From NCBI RefSeq assembly GCF_032154225.1, contig NZ_JALDYF010000019.1, positions 7,662 through 71,661 on the forward strand: a stretch of 64,000 bases of DNA, in the 5' to 3' direction. Source of the stretch: Psychrobacillus sp032154225 (GTDB lineage Bacteria > Bacillota > Bacilli > Bacillales_A > Planococcaceae). Of this stretch, positions 1 to 9,045 are shown piece after piece. Every line of letters starts with the position of its first letter. Position 1 is the first letter of the stretch. A model generated the notes under the pieces. The model was not told the origin of the DNA. It made no database searches and saw only the letters and a program-made list of their open reading frames with translations. Both the position numbers and the translations under genes were made by a program.

Positions 1-216
1 AACAGATTTAACTTCCTCTAACGATAGACCAAGATATTTCAATGACTTAATAAGGTCTAAGTAATATAACTGGTTACTTTGATAATATCGATATTGGTTT
101 TTCGGGTCAATTTCTATTGGTTTAAATAAATTGATTCGATCATAGTAACGCAAAGTTTGAATCGATAGATTGCTTAGCTTTGCCACTTCACCTATTGTTA
201 AATAATTGATTTTCAA
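1..216 (-). CDS. MerR family transcriptional regulator, N-terminal part (runs off left edge)
   Basis: Seventy-two codons of a minus-strand gene are present; the 3' end lies outside the window. The translation begins with a TTG start behind an AGAGGTGATT ribosome binding site and carries the typical MerR winged-helix opening: LTIGEVAKLSNLSIQTLRYY at about residues 6-25, followed by the wing with the NQYRYY motif and a Leu-rich helix. MerR proteins bind as dimers between suboptimally spaced promoter elements and are activated by a ligand through the C-terminal domain. That domain is missing here, so the effector cannot be guessed. The next gene to the right is divergent. Confidence 0.85.
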   Translation of the reverse strand, partial: MKINYLTIGEVAKLSNLSIQTLRYYDRINLFKPIEIDPKNQYRYYQSNQLYYLDLIKSLKYLGLSLEEVKSV

Positions 217-369
217 GAAATCACCTCTTTTGGTTGGCTCATCTTCTTTTTTAGATAATTTGATTATAACATGGTGTTTTTTCGTTTTCTCTCTATTGTG
301 GAAAATTATACTTTTAATGGTACAATTAAATTAATTGAATATTCAAATGTGCGCGGAAAGGAGAATTTC

Positions 370-768
370 ATGTATAAATTAAATGCATTACTTTTAATCG
401 TTATCGTTTTATTAACAGGTTGTTCTGGGCAAGAAACCATTCGAGCTGCTGGCGAAAGCGAACATTGGAAAGTACATCTAATATACGAAGTAACCGATTC
501 CGACCTCTATAAAAAAGGAGGAATTGAATATACAGGGGATGAAGAACTTCTTTACGTCACTTATTCGTTAGTTACCGATGAAGGCGGACGTGGTGGAGAA
601 GTTAAACCTCAAGAAAATCAAACCGCTATAGATTTTGGATTGAGCAGTGGTAATAACCCTCCAGCTATAGATGCAGCAATTATATCGTTAAATCACGCTT
701 ATGTAGAAATTAAATGGCAAACTAAAACAGGAGAATATGAAGAAAAAGTCGAGTTGAGGGTTGAGTAG
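370..768 (+). CDS. Small secreted lipoprotein of unknown function
   Basis: The ATG at 370 follows a GGAAAGGAG ribosome binding site and opens a 132-residue protein, so the longer upstream frame is not used. Residues 1-18 form a lipoprotein signal peptide (charged start, hydrophobic run, lipobox LLTGC with Cys18), which predicts a lipid anchor on the outer face of the membrane. The mature part is about 115 residues, beta-rich in appearance, with no motif that I recognise. It is a short orphan gene between a MerR regulator and a DUF4288-like gene. The lipoprotein call rests on the signal; the function is unknown. Confidence 0.7.
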   Translation: MYKLNALLLIVIVLLTGCSGQETIRAAGESEHWKVHLIYEVTDSDLYKKGGIEYTGDEELLYVTYSLVTDEGGRGGEVKPQENQTAIDFGLSSGNNPPAIDAAIISLNHAYVEIKWQTKTGEYEEKVELRVE

Positions 769-821
769 AATTGCGTGGGGGCTAGCATCTTAAATGGAAA
801 AATAAAGTAGAGGTGATCTTT

Positions 822-1157
822 ATGTATAATATTTTTTCTGTAAAACTATTATTTGAATATATATCTTCACCGAAGGATATTCCTGATAAAACATTTGAAG
901 AAACTATTAATATAATAAAAGCAGATAAAATTGAAGATATTAATGGATTAGTTGCAGAACAATTTAAAGATTTGACATATACTAATGCTTTAGGTGGGGT
1001 AACCACTGTGAAATTAGTTAAAATTCTCGATATTTATGAATTAGTAGATAATATCGAAGAGAAATTAAATTATGCCGAAGTATATAGTAGATATATTTTG
1101 TTTGAAAATGATATTTCAGCCGAAAAAGTTATCGAATTATATTCGTTAGATAAGTAG
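822..1157 (+). CDS. DUF4288-like small cytoplasmic protein
   Basis: The ATG at 822 sits after AGAGGTGATCTTT, a good ribosome binding site, giving 111 residues. The sequence starts YNIFSVKLLFEYIS, has an Asp/Glu-rich middle containing KTFEETINIIKA, and ends with an ILDIYELVDN and EVYSRYILF pattern. This order (a KLLFE strand, a KTFEE.I.L..A helix, a VxxYSR strand) is what I associate with the DUF4288 family of small Firmicute proteins of unknown role, often linked to toxin-immunity or phage islands. No signal peptide or membrane segment is present. The family call is from memory and moderately sure. Confidence 0.6.
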   Translation: MYNIFSVKLLFEYISSPKDIPDKTFEETINIIKADKIEDINGLVAEQFKDLTYTNALGGVTTVKLVKILDIYELVDNIEEKLNYAEVYSRYILFENDISAEKVIELYSLDK

Positions 1158-1162
1158 ATAGT

Positions 1163-1208
1163 ATGCCAGGAACCCAAACTATTCAGAACAACGTTGGTTC
1201 CTGGCACC
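1163..1208. repeat. Imperfect inverted repeat (TGCCAGGAAC ... GTTCCTGGCA)
   Basis: The arms TGCCAGGAAC and GTTCCTGGCA pair perfectly over 10 bases around a loop of about 25 bases. The right arm runs into CACCC, close to the GGTTCCTGGCACC palindromic repeats dispersed in Bacillales genomes. It lies between the stops of the convergent genes 822-1157 and 1225-2418. It has no T-run, so it is more likely a small dispersed repeat than a strong intrinsic terminator. Confidence 0.5.
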
Positions 1209-1224
1209 CAAAATGTGTTAATAA

Positions 1225-2418
1225 CTATCGAGTTGAGCCTGAAAATTCAATCTGTTTATTATTTAACTTGTTTACCCATTCACTATCATTCCAAATATTA
1301 GGGTTTTCAATCGTCAGATCTTCTCCACGCACCATGAAATCATAACTATCTTTTGCACCAGTATACCAATCAACAATGACTAACTTGCCGTTTGCATTAC
1401 GTACGAGAAATTCAGTACCTTCACCATAACTACCTACAGTTTTATTAATTTCCACTGGTAAATGTAAATAGAGATAGCCACCACCCACATCAGCAATATA
1501 CTCCACTTCCCAAGCACCAATCTCAATACTTTGCACCTTATCATTAAAATTTCCATACAACTCATATTGGGATTGAATTTTCTTTTGCATGTACTGTTTA
1601 AGGTATTTGTTATTGATAAATGTATCTAATTCAATATCCGAGCCATTCCAGACAGCTTTATAATAGTCAGTCAGCGCACTCACACACATTTCATAAGCCG
1701 TTTCAGAATCCTGAGCAGATAGTTCCCCTTCATTCTTAGCTACATATTCGGGAGAATCTTGTAACATACTCTGTTCCAATTCTAGAAACTCTTTATTTTC
1801 TGCGAGATCTGGGCCAGCATGGCTGAGAGATACGTGAAGATTTCCGTCAGGATCGTATTCTGCTTTTATTATATGAGAAGTTTCTTTAGAGTAGATAAAA
1901 CGATGATCACCAGAAATAAACTTAACTCCAGCGTACTCTTTAAATAATGTATCAAAGTAATTTGCGTCTACTTTCATAAATATAATTGAATCTAATTTAT
2001 CTTTATAAAAATAGAATCTCGCATTGCCACCGTAATCCAATATGAAATCTGCTACACTGCCATCCTCGTAATCCTCTACTGCATAATTCTCACCTAAAAG
2101 TTCTACTACTTCTGCTTGTGAATCACCTAATGTTACTCCATGAAGATACAATAACCCCTCTTTTTCTGATAATGTAGGCTGCGTTAAATCTAAAGCAAAT
2201 TCAGTTGCAGAATGTTGTTCATTTTCAATCACGATTTCATTTAAGACAAAAAGCATTGCGCTCATTGTTACAACAGCGACTATGACTATATATCGCCATT
2301 TGCGTTTGGGACGTTTTGGGCTTTTGGAGGTATTTTCTATGTCATTTACTACATTTTGCATAACGCGTTGTTTACTATCCGTTAAGTCTTTCACCTCATT
2401 AGGCATATAGCTATTCAT
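1225..2418 (-). CDS. Membrane-anchored putative anti-sigma factor with large extracellular domain
   Basis: This 397-residue protein has a cytoplasmic N-terminus of about 41 residues, one membrane segment at about residues 42-61 (IVIVAVVTMSAMLFVLNEI), and a large C-terminal part. The latter looks like two extracytoplasmic modules, including a SmpA-like GVTLGDSQAEVVELLG motif near residue 100. Its start overlaps the stop of the upstream ECF sigma gene by 8 bases, the usual layout for a co-transcribed sigma/anti-sigma pair. That layout, plus the single-pass topology, supports an anti-sigma role; no zinc-binding ZAS motif is visible, so it is not a classical zinc anti-sigma factor. The signal sensed is unknown. 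Confidence 0.6.
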   Translation of the reverse strand: MNSYMPNEVKDLTDSKQRVMQNVVNDIENTSKSPKRPKRKWRYIVIVAVVTMSAMLFVLNEIVIENEQHSATEFALDLTQPTLSEKEGLLYLHGVTLGDSQAEVVELLGENYAVEDYEDGSVADFILDYGGNARFYFYKDKLDSIIFMKVDANYFDTLFKEYAGVKFISGDHRFIYSKETSHIIKAEYDPDGNLHVSLSHAGPDLAENKEFLELEQSMLQDSPEYVAKNEGELSAQDSETAYEMCVSALTDYYKAVWNGSDIELDTFINNKYLKQYMQKKIQSQYELYGNFNDKVQSIEIGAWEVEYIADVGGGYLYLHLPVEINKTVGSYGEGTEFLVRNANGKLVIVDWYTGAKDSYDFMVRGEDLTIENPNIWNDSEWVNKLNNKQIEFSGSTR

Positions 2419-2926
2419 TTAAAAGCACCTCCCACTCTATTCCTTTCAGTTCATCTCTTAATAGCTCTTTCCCACGCCTTAATCGTGTTTTTACTGTACT
2501 TTCTGGAATAGATAAAATATGTGCAACTTCCATAATAGTCATCTCATTAAAATAAAAATAAATAAGAACTTCTCGCTGTTTTAAAGGTAATTCAAGAATT
2601 GCTTCGCCGATAATTGCTTGCTCGACTTTTCTAACCAATTCATCCACCTGTTTTTTAGCCGCTTGTGAAAATAATTTGTTTTGTAGTTGTACTTTTCTAT
2701 ACGTCCAACTTTTTAAGTAGTCTTTGCTTTTATTACTAGTCATTTTTGTTAAAAAAGCTTTTAACTCACCACGTTCTTCATAATAATGCTGATTATGATA
2801 AAACTTTATGAATACTTCCTGCACAATGTCCTCTGCCGCTTGAAGATCCTTCACATAGTAATAAGCAATACGTATTAAGGGCTCTGTTTGTTGAAGCATT
2901 AGTTCTTTTAAGTCATGAATGTTCAA
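2411..2926 (-). CDS. ECF-type RNA polymerase sigma factor
   Basis: At 171 residues this has the ECF (group 4) size. Region 2 is seen at about residues 17-80 (IAYYYVKDLQAAEDIVQEVFIKFY), and region 4 at about 110-160 (LPLKQREVLIYFYFNEMTIMEVAHIL followed by SIPESTVKTRLRRGKELL), the -35-recognising helix-turn-helix. It overlaps the downstream membrane protein gene by 8 bases, so the two are translationally coupled and that protein is its likely anti-sigma factor. I saw no clear autoregulatory ECF promoter in the 90 bases upstream. The regulon cannot be derived from this window. Confidence 0.88.
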   Translation of the reverse strand: MNIHDLKELMLQQTEPLIRIAYYYVKDLQAAEDIVQEVFIKFYHNQHYYEERGELKAFLTKMTSNKSKDYLKSWTYRKVQLQNKLFSQAAKKQVDELVRKVEQAIIGEAILELPLKQREVLIYFYFNEMTIMEVAHILSIPESTVKTRLRRGKELLRDELKGIEWEVLLNE

Positions 2927-3016
2927 TAAAAGCTCGACTCCTTTCCTATATACTAAACGATTCTCAAACGATGAAAGATTGGATTTTTCTAAAATTACTT
3001 TTCTCTATGTACAACA

Positions 3017-3049
3017 AAGGCTATCCTAATAAAATTCTAGGATAGCCTT
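3017..3049. terminator. Intrinsic terminator, 12-bp stem
   Basis: AAGGCTATCCTA pairs perfectly with TAGGATAGCCTT around a 9-base loop. It begins 5 bases beyond the stop of the minus-strand gene ending at 3054 and is followed on that strand by TTGTTGT. It isolates that gene from the ECF operon to its left. Confidence 0.75.
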
Positions 3050-3053
3050 CGTT

Positions 3054-4727
3054 TTAATTGTTTTCGATTCCGTTAATCTTCACTTCTTTAACAGGTAGGA
3101 ATAACTCGCCTGTATTTAAGAATTTGACCTGCACAATGTCTCCTTCTTCTATATAAATAGCAAGTGGAGCTACTTCTGTCGATACGATGTAGTTTTCTTT
3201 ATTATCGAGCAAGAATGAAATCTGTGTAAAGTCCCCGACACGTTCTTTAAATACACGTGCAACTGTTCCTGATACAGACTTTTCTTCTGCATTTGAACTG
3301 CCATCTACTGAACTTCCACCGCGTTGAATGGCTGTTTTATATAGCTTCAATGCTTCGTTTGGTGTATTTCCGTACACAGAAATTTCCGGGTTAGCTGCTG
3401 ATACGATGAAATAGTTTTGTAAAAATCCATTCGAATCGAGCACTGGCGTTAACCAGCTTGCCTCCCCATAGAAGTTATACAATACAGGCATTTCCCCTTG
3501 CCATTTCTTCTCGATAAATTTCTTTTCAATAATTTGAAGAGCCCCTTGGGAATCCATATAAGAATCCTCTAAGTTACCAGTATAATAAGTTGCTTCACCT
3601 GTGCGACCATCTGTTAAAGAATAGCCTAACATGGAATCGACACCTTCTTTTGGACTTGTGAAATCTGTAAAGTAATACATTTTACCATCTTCCGCAAAAA
3701 TTGGACTAACATTCGCTTCCGTTCCTTCATCTGATGGAAGTTTCACGTCTTTTTTCCCAATAATGCTATTGATAAAACCATGTATATAGTTCCCGTAATA
3801 GCTGTTTTGTAAGCTTACTGTTTCAGGTGATACTGCTCCATCAATAAACGCTGGAACATCCGCAATCTTAAAGGAATCCGTTTGACCAGTAGCTGGGTCA
3901 ACTACAACAATCCCTTCTACTTCAAAACCATTTCGAGCTGAAATAAATTGCCCGTATGAACGAATATAAAATGGTTTTCCATCTTCATCAATTTCAAGCT
4001 GCGGCTTCCCGTAAAAAATCTTTGTTGGATTCTTCATACGCATATGTCTTTCTAAGTTTTTATGAAGATAAGAGGATGGCGTATACGTCATCTCTTCTTT
4101 CACGAATTTTGGATTATCCGACGAATCTGTTGCACTCATCGTAAAATATCCAGGGGTGACATCTCCATTCCACCATTTGAAAAATCCAGAAAACTCTACT
4201 GGCGCAATATATACGTACTCATCTTTTACTTTTTGTATTTGTAAATTACCTAGCTCATAGTAACTAGTATTAGGCACTTGCCCGAATGCTTTTTTCATTT
4301 TATTTCGAACAAATTTTGGTGGTACACTTGCTGGCGTTTTCGTTTCATCGAACGCTTTAATTTCTACTTGTTCATCCATTTTTGCTACGTCATATTTTTC
4401 ATTTGCATTCCAAACAGGAGCTGAAAGCATAAAGATCGCAACCACTAAGCTTCCTAAAAAAAGAATTCCCTTTGCCTTTTGTTCTGTCCCTTTTGAAAAT
4501 ACTGTCCCTACTAGTGTTGCAACTACAAGCCAAGGCCATAAAGCCGTCCAATTTCGATCAATATTCGTTACATAATAGACTATTGCTAGTACAATAAACG
4601 TCAAAATCGCTAAACTAATTAAAGAAGATATCAAATCCTTCCTTTTAGCTGTCAGCGGCACAACCAATAATGCAGTAACAACTGCTACAACGGCCGAAAT
4701 AATAAATACAAATGCCATTTCGCTCAT
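3054..4727 (-). CDS. Large conserved membrane protein of unknown function
   Basis: The protein is 557 residues. Three or four membrane segments fill the first 120 residues (about 5-25, 33-52, 63-80 and 88-105). A long soluble domain of about 430 residues follows, presumably extracytoplasmic, with several paired-strand stretches (for example VYIAPVEFSGFFKWW and MYYFTDFTSPKEG) and a C-terminal small beta domain. The start follows a GAAAGAAGGATG-type region at 4727-4735. No catalytic motif is recognisable. It is a single-gene transcript bounded by a terminator on its left. Large N-terminally anchored proteins of this layout are common and uncharacterised in Bacillales; I do not assign a role. 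Confidence 0.7.
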   Translation of the reverse strand: MSEMAFVFIISAVVAVVTALLVVPLTAKRKDLISSLISLAILTFIVLAIVYYVTNIDRNWTALWPWLVVATLVGTVFSKGTEQKAKGILFLGSLVVAIFMLSAPVWNANEKYDVAKMDEQVEIKAFDETKTPASVPPKFVRNKMKKAFGQVPNTSYYELGNLQIQKVKDEYVYIAPVEFSGFFKWWNGDVTPGYFTMSATDSSDNPKFVKEEMTYTPSSYLHKNLERHMRMKNPTKIFYGKPQLEIDEDGKPFYIRSYGQFISARNGFEVEGIVVVDPATGQTDSFKIADVPAFIDGAVSPETVSLQNSYYGNYIHGFINSIIGKKDVKLPSDEGTEANVSPIFAEDGKMYYFTDFTSPKEGVDSMLGYSLTDGRTGEATYYTGNLEDSYMDSQGALQIIEKKFIEKKWQGEMPVLYNFYGEASWLTPVLDSNGFLQNYFIVSAANPEISVYGNTPNEALKLYKTAIQRGGSSVDGSSNAEEKSVSGTVARVFKERVGDFTQISFLLDNKENYIVSTEVAPLAIYIEEGDIVQVKFLNTGELFLPVKEVKINGIENN

Positions 4728-4916
4728 CCTTCTTTCTCATGTTCTACTTAGCTAGTATACGGATTAAAGCGGAAATGGTTTCAAAAAAAATCTATTATAC
4801 ACTCGAAAAACTGTGTGAATATTCCAATTTAAAGTTAGGAATATCTCATCATAAATGATATAGTTAACCGAAATATCGATATTTTTTAATTCGTTAATGG
4901 AATGGGAGTGCAAAAA

Positions 4917-5939
4917 ATGACTACACAAAATTTTGACGACATAGCGTTCGATAAAATCTTCAATGAAAAAACGGAAGAATATGCTTCTCAACTTACCCAA
5001 AAAATAGTTATTGCCATGGTAGGTGATGTAAATGCGGGAAAATCTTCAACGATTAACAGATTGATGAAGGAAAATCTAGCAAGTGTCGGGGCAAAACCAG
5101 GAGAAACAACCGAAATAAAAGAATATGCGTACAAAGAAAATATTGTATTTGCAGATACACCTGGACTTGATGATATTTATAAGGAAAATTCAGAGGTAAC
5201 TAAAAATTACTACAAAAAATGCGATGCTATATTATTTTTCTTAAATGCGGCAGGTACTGTTTTGTCCGAAAATGAATTAAATAATCTGCGCCAAATTGAA
5301 AAGATAAACAAAGATATTATAATTGTCCTAAACAAAATCGATGCCGCAGATGATATACAAGAAAGCGTGACATACATACAACATCATACTAACTCTTTAT
5401 ATCCTGTCGTTCCAATTTCATCACGTACAGGGGAAAATATCGAGACATTGCAAAACAAATTACTCGATATACTTGAAAAAAAGTCTAAAGATGTTCTGAT
5501 GGCTATGCATATGGAAAACAAAAGTTCCATCGCTACTCGTTGGATTTTAGCTGCTGGAGCTTCATCTGCAGTCGTTGGAGCATCACCAATACCTGGGTCT
5601 GACTTCATCCCCCTAACTGGTATTCAAGTCGCTTTAATGTTAAAACTGTCTACCCTTTATGATAAGCCGATCTCGAAAGACAACGCAAAAGAACTTATTA
5701 TCGCAACGATTGTAGGCAACATCGGCAAAACAATCTTCCGCCAAATTTCTAAACTTGTTCCCGGAGCTGGATCCGTTGTTGGGGCAAGTGTTGCCGGATC
5801 GACAACTGTTGCACTCGGTTATGCGGTAAAATATGCGCACGAAAGTAATATTGAGCTGAAAGCCGAAACATTAAAGTCTTTATACGATGTATTTTTAAAG
5901 AAAAGCAAGGAAGAAGAACCTGCTAACAAGGAAGTGTAA
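4917..5939 (+). CDS. Dynamin-like/Era-type GTPase with C-terminal DUF697 membrane-associated domain
   Basis: The ATG at 4917 behind GGGAGTG is preferred over the ATG at 4902, giving 340 residues. The G domain shows the P-loop GDVNAGKSS (about 36-44), switch T in the GETTEIKE stretch, DTPGLDD (G3, about 81) and NKIDAAD (G4, about 138). From about 200 onward the sequence is Gly/Ala-rich and amphipathic (ILAAGASSAVVGASPIPGSD), typical of the DUF697/YcjF type that associates with membranes. GTP hydrolysis is certain from motifs; the biological role (envelope stress or membrane remodelling) is family inference. The gene stands alone with its own terminator. Confidence 0.82.
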   Translation: MTTQNFDDIAFDKIFNEKTEEYASQLTQKIVIAMVGDVNAGKSSTINRLMKENLASVGAKPGETTEIKEYAYKENIVFADTPGLDDIYKENSEVTKNYYKKCDAILFFLNAAGTVLSENELNNLRQIEKINKDIIIVLNKIDAADDIQESVTYIQHHTNSLYPVVPISSRTGENIETLQNKLLDILEKKSKDVLMAMHMENKSSIATRWILAAGASSAVVGASPIPGSDFIPLTGIQVALMLKLSTLYDKPISKDNAKELIIATIVGNIGKTIFRQISKLVPGAGSVVGASVAGSTTVALGYAVKYAHESNIELKAETLKSLYDVFLKKSKEEEPANKEV

Positions 5940-5945
5940 ACAAAG

Positions 5946-5987
5946 AAAAGATCCAGTGGCCTGTTGTACGTCCGCTGGATCTTTTTT
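5946..5987. terminator. Bidirectional terminator between convergent genes
   Basis: AAAAGATCCAG pairs with CTGGATCTTTT, with an A-run on the left and a T-run on the right. It therefore works for both the GTPase gene (plus) and the MFS gene (minus), whose stop codon it touches. Confidence 0.85.
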
Positions 5988-7216
5988 CAGTTGCCAACGA
6001 CAATCTTCAAATCTTTTTTATCTATCCTAAAGTCCTTCTTCCAAGAATAAATGACGAAAATAGAAGCTACCACTAACACTCCACTAAGGGCTATAAAACA
6101 GTAAACAATTAATCCTGCAGATACCATTCCGGTAAAGATGGAAAGCAACACAATCCTGAATAGTAAACCGATTGTTCGGAACAAGCTATCGATTCTTCCA
6201 ATTAACTCATTAGGTATTTGATCCATTAAAAATGAATTCCTCGCTACCCTCGCCCCACTATTTCCTAGAGCTATAAAAAACATAAGTGATAGGAAAATCG
6301 GTAAATTAGAAACGATTACCAATGAAATCGCAATGGTGTAAATAATCACGCCATAAACTATTGTCTTTTCGTTCCCCAGCTTGCTCGCAATAATAGGCAC
6401 GATTATACCCGCAACGACTGCACCTACCCCATAAATCATCCCTTGAATTCCATAGAAGCTACCAGAAACTTGTAGCACATCTGCTAAAAATACGGGAAAT
6501 AAATAATTTGTGACCATGACCCCAATGAATGGCATCATGGAAAAAAGTAAAAATAAGAACATTGCTGGTCGTTTCAGTATATACACTAAGCCGTCAGTAC
6601 CTTTTGACTTGGTAGTTTCCTTAACACTACTAACTTTAACCCTCACATAAGGGATTTTTACATAAAAGTAAATTGCTGTACCGTAAGATAATACATTCAA
6701 TAGCAATATATATTGCAAATCCCACTTAGATAGTAAGATACTTGCTAAAGCTCCTGCAATTACACTGGAGAGTTGCCCCTGAACTTCCATTGTTCCATTT
6801 AAAGATTTGTATTGATCTTTGTTAAAGACTTCTTGATTTAAAGCAAACATAGTAGGGTAAAAAATCGTGTAATATAAACTTCCTATTATATAAATGATTA
6901 TGTAATGCCACACCTCATATGTGAGACCAACAAATCCAATTAATGAAAAAAGTAATAACACGACAAGACTCACTATTTTACTAGTTAAAAGTAACTTTTT
7001 ACGAGACATTTTATCAATTAAATTACCTATCAATGGGGTAATTAAAAAACTAATTATTGTCATGCATATCGTTACATACCCGAACACCGCATTTCCATCA
7101 TTACTCGATACGAGCATCCATGGTATTGCAATCATCGTTATGCCTGATCCAATCGATGAAGCAATATTTGCGAAAATAATTAAACGGAAGCGAGAATCGC
7201 TATATAAATTTTTCAT
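5987..7216 (-). CDS. MFS transporter, macrolide-efflux-like
   Basis: The ATG at 7216 after AAAGGGG is chosen rather than the GTG three codons upstream; the product is 409 residues. About 12 hydrophobic segments are visible in two groups of six. The signature loop between segments 2 and 3 reads GNLIDKMSRKKLLL (variant of GxLaDrxgRR), and a matching MDQIPNELIGRIDS loop appears in the second half, which is characteristic of the DHA3/MefA-like drug-efflux branch. It is a likely proton-coupled exporter of a hydrophobic compound; the substrate is unknown. It is monocistronic. Confidence 0.8.
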   Translation of the reverse strand: MKNLYSDSRFRLIIFANIASSIGSGITMIAIPWMLVSSNDGNAVFGYVTICMTIISFLITPLIGNLIDKMSRKKLLLTSKIVSLVVLLLFSLIGFVGLTYEVWHYIIIYIIGSLYYTIFYPTMFALNQEVFNKDQYKSLNGTMEVQGQLSSVIAGALASILLSKWDLQYILLLNVLSYGTAIYFYVKIPYVRVKVSSVKETTKSKGTDGLVYILKRPAMFLFLLFSMMPFIGVMVTNYLFPVFLADVLQVSGSFYGIQGMIYGVGAVVAGIIVPIIASKLGNEKTIVYGVIIYTIAISLVIVSNLPIFLSLMFFIALGNSGARVARNSFLMDQIPNELIGRIDSLFRTIGLLFRIVLLSIFTGMVSAGLIVYCFIALSGVLVVASIFVIYSWKKDFRIDKKDLKIVVGN

Positions 7217-7483
7217 GTAGTGCACCCCTTTAATGTGGAGTTAACTTTTATCCAAAGTTTCCCTCTATAGTATTCTGATTACTCTTACTATAGATTAAGT
7301 TTCTTATCTTGCATTCAGCCATAGGTCTTGATTCGACCTCATACAAATGACTGAACTTTTAGAAACTAGAATAGGAGGAAGCACGGAAGTAATAGAAACC
7401 TTTTTATTTCAATTGGAAGTATTTTCATAAAAATAATACAATTAATTGAAATATTGGAACCTTTCACATTAGGAGGAGTATCT

Positions 7484-7624
7484 ATGCTTTGGTTATTAAT
7501 CTTCATCTATTGTCTTTTACTAATTGGCGTTTTAATTGTGGAGGTACTCGTTAAAAAGAAGTTTAATCTCCCCAGAAAATTTATGGTCAAGAAAAGGTCC
7601 AAGAATCAGAACCTTTTTTTCTGA
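7484..7624 (+). CDS. Possible 46-residue membrane peptide
   Basis: The ATG at 7484 stands seven bases after a perfect AGGAGGAG ribosome binding site. The peptide has one hydrophobic helix (about residues 2-22) followed by a strongly basic tail (VKKKF, KKRSK). The last codons overlap a weak hairpin (AAAAGGT ... ACCTTTT with a T-run at 7597-7620), so the end of the frame may double as a terminator. It lies directly upstream of the secreted toxin gene. The ribosome site is strong, but a frame this short can arise by chance, hence the moderate score. Confidence 0.42.
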   Translation: MLWLLIFIYCLLLIGVLIVEVLVKKKFNLPRKFMVKKRSKNQNLFF

Positions 7625-7734
7625 GGATATACAAATAAAATCCTCTTAGTTTACAAAAATAAGAAAATACAAAACTTTACTTTTTTGTGATTAATGCAAT
7701 AATTGTCTTTAACTACAAAAGGAGGTATTTTATT

Positions 7735-8475
7735 TTGAAAAAATTTACGTACATTTTAATTTCTTACTTATGTTTCGCTTTAGTATTTAGCTCATTAAGT
7801 AGCAACGTAGTTTTAGCCAACAATATCACAACCGACGAAGAAAAAATTAATAATGCTCCTAACGGTGAAAATTTTGATTGGAAATCAGTTCAATGGGAAA
7901 ATACTAATTTCGAAAATACTAATGATCAAGTACCAGTTTCCCCTGAAGATTCAAACGAAGTTTACGAATATATAGACCTTGACCCAGGGGTTATCTATGA
8001 TGAAGAAAATACATCTAATATTATCAACAAAGAAGATTTTACAGGACAACAACCATACTTATGGGGCACAATAGCAAGAGTCGTGATAGTTGGAGGTATT
8101 TTTGTTGTTAAATTCGGAACAAAAATATTCAAAAAACAACCAGCGAAAAAATCACAAGACCACACTCATGATTTTCAACCTGCTGCTGTAAATGTTGGAA
8201 ATGGTAACACAGTTGTTTTACAAAGAAGCAGTATGGATCATATCCTACAAAATCATCATCCAGAATATTGGACAGGTGCAACTGGAAAAACTCTTTTCAA
8301 TCCTAGCATCACTTCATATCAACTTAGATCACAGATGATTCAAATATTAAACCAAAATAGACATAAAATTGACATTAATGGGTACGGAACAATCGATGTA
8401 TATATAAATGGACAAGAGTATAGATTAGTAGTATCTCATAACCGAATTACTACATTTTATTCTTTAGGATTGTAG
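7735..8475 (+). CDS. Secreted putative toxin with C-terminal effector-like domain
   Basis: The TTG at 7735, behind AAAGGAGGTATTTTATT, gives 246 residues. The longer frame starting at 7687 lacks a ribosome site and would bury the signal peptide. Residues 1-28 are a Sec signal peptide ending VVLA. An acidic linker (about 30-90) leads to a hydrophobic stretch (about 105-122, TIARVVIVGGIFVVKFG). The C-terminal 100 residues contain a compact domain with HILQNHHPEYW, a Gln/Asn-rich helix and a final VYINGQEYRLVV strand pair. The layout resembles small secreted polymorphic-type toxins of Firmicutes. A likely immunity gene starts 10 bases downstream. The toxin role is inferred from architecture and context; the His cluster is a candidate active site. 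Confidence 0.6.
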   Translation: MKKFTYILISYLCFALVFSSLSSNVVLANNITTDEEKINNAPNGENFDWKSVQWENTNFENTNDQVPVSPEDSNEVYEYIDLDPGVIYDEENTSNIINKEDFTGQQPYLWGTIARVVIVGGIFVVKFGTKIFKKQPAKKSQDHTHDFQPAAVNVGNGNTVVLQRSSMDHILQNHHPEYWTGATGKTLFNPSITSYQLRSQMIQILNQNRHKIDINGYGTIDVYINGQEYRLVVSHNRITTFYSLGL

Positions 8476-8485
8476 CTACAGATAA

Positions 8486-9034
8486 ATGATTAAAATTGAT
8501 TCATATATTGCATTAGAGTCCTTAAACCATTATTCAAATGAAATAGATCAACTTCAAAATGAATTTATTAATATAAAAAACAAGAACACAATTCACATCC
8601 TAAAAAAAAATCTAACTAAAAGTAAGGGACATTTTTTAAACGGTGCCATAGTTATTGAAATTGACTCCATTCAAATTACTTCATTATTAGATTGGGACGA
8701 TCTAAACTTATTATGGACCGGTTTCTTAACAATGACTATTGATTACTTAAAAAATGACGGTTCCGGAAAAACAGTTTTATCAAAAAATGGTTTGGAATGG
8801 TCTATAAAAAGAATCAAAACGAAACCTCAAGATTTAATAGTTTTTTCATCAAAAAATATTATGAGTAATATAAAAAATGAACCTTCTAAAGGAATATGTA
8901 TAGAAACCAGTTTTTTACAAGAAATACTTTTAAGTGCACAAGAATTTTTAGATTTAAGAAAAAAAGATTCTAGAACACAAAATTTAAATAAAATGATTGA
9001 AAAATACAATGAACTAAAAAAAATAATTAATTAG
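8486..9034 (+). CDS. Putative immunity protein for the adjacent secreted toxin
   Basis: This 182-residue protein is soluble, without signal or membrane segment, Lys/Asn/Ile-rich, and starts 10 bases after the toxin stop with only a weak ribosome site. It is therefore probably translated by coupling. It has an alpha/beta look with LLDWDDLNLLWTGFL in the middle and a coiled C-terminus (LNKMIEKYNELKKI). I do not recognise a named Imm family. The immunity assignment rests only on position (immediately downstream, shared terminator at 9046-9102) and size. Confidence 0.5.
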   Translation: MIKIDSYIALESLNHYSNEIDQLQNEFINIKNKNTIHILKKNLTKSKGHFLNGAIVIEIDSIQITSLLDWDDLNLLWTGFLTMTIDYLKNDGSGKTVLSKNGLEWSIKRIKTKPQDLIVFSSKNIMSNIKNEPSKGICIETSFLQEILLSAQEFLDLRKKDSRTQNLNKMIEKYNELKKIIN

Positions 9035-9045
9035 ATTTAATGTTC

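Noticed and set aside
4764..5000. Minus-strand frame of 78 codons before the GTPase
   Set aside because: It overlaps the GTPase start region antisense, without a ribosome site or domain pattern.
7355..7430. AGGAGG-like site at about 7372 suggesting another small gene
   Set aside because: The codon at the right distance is ACG and the frame is short; no usable start.
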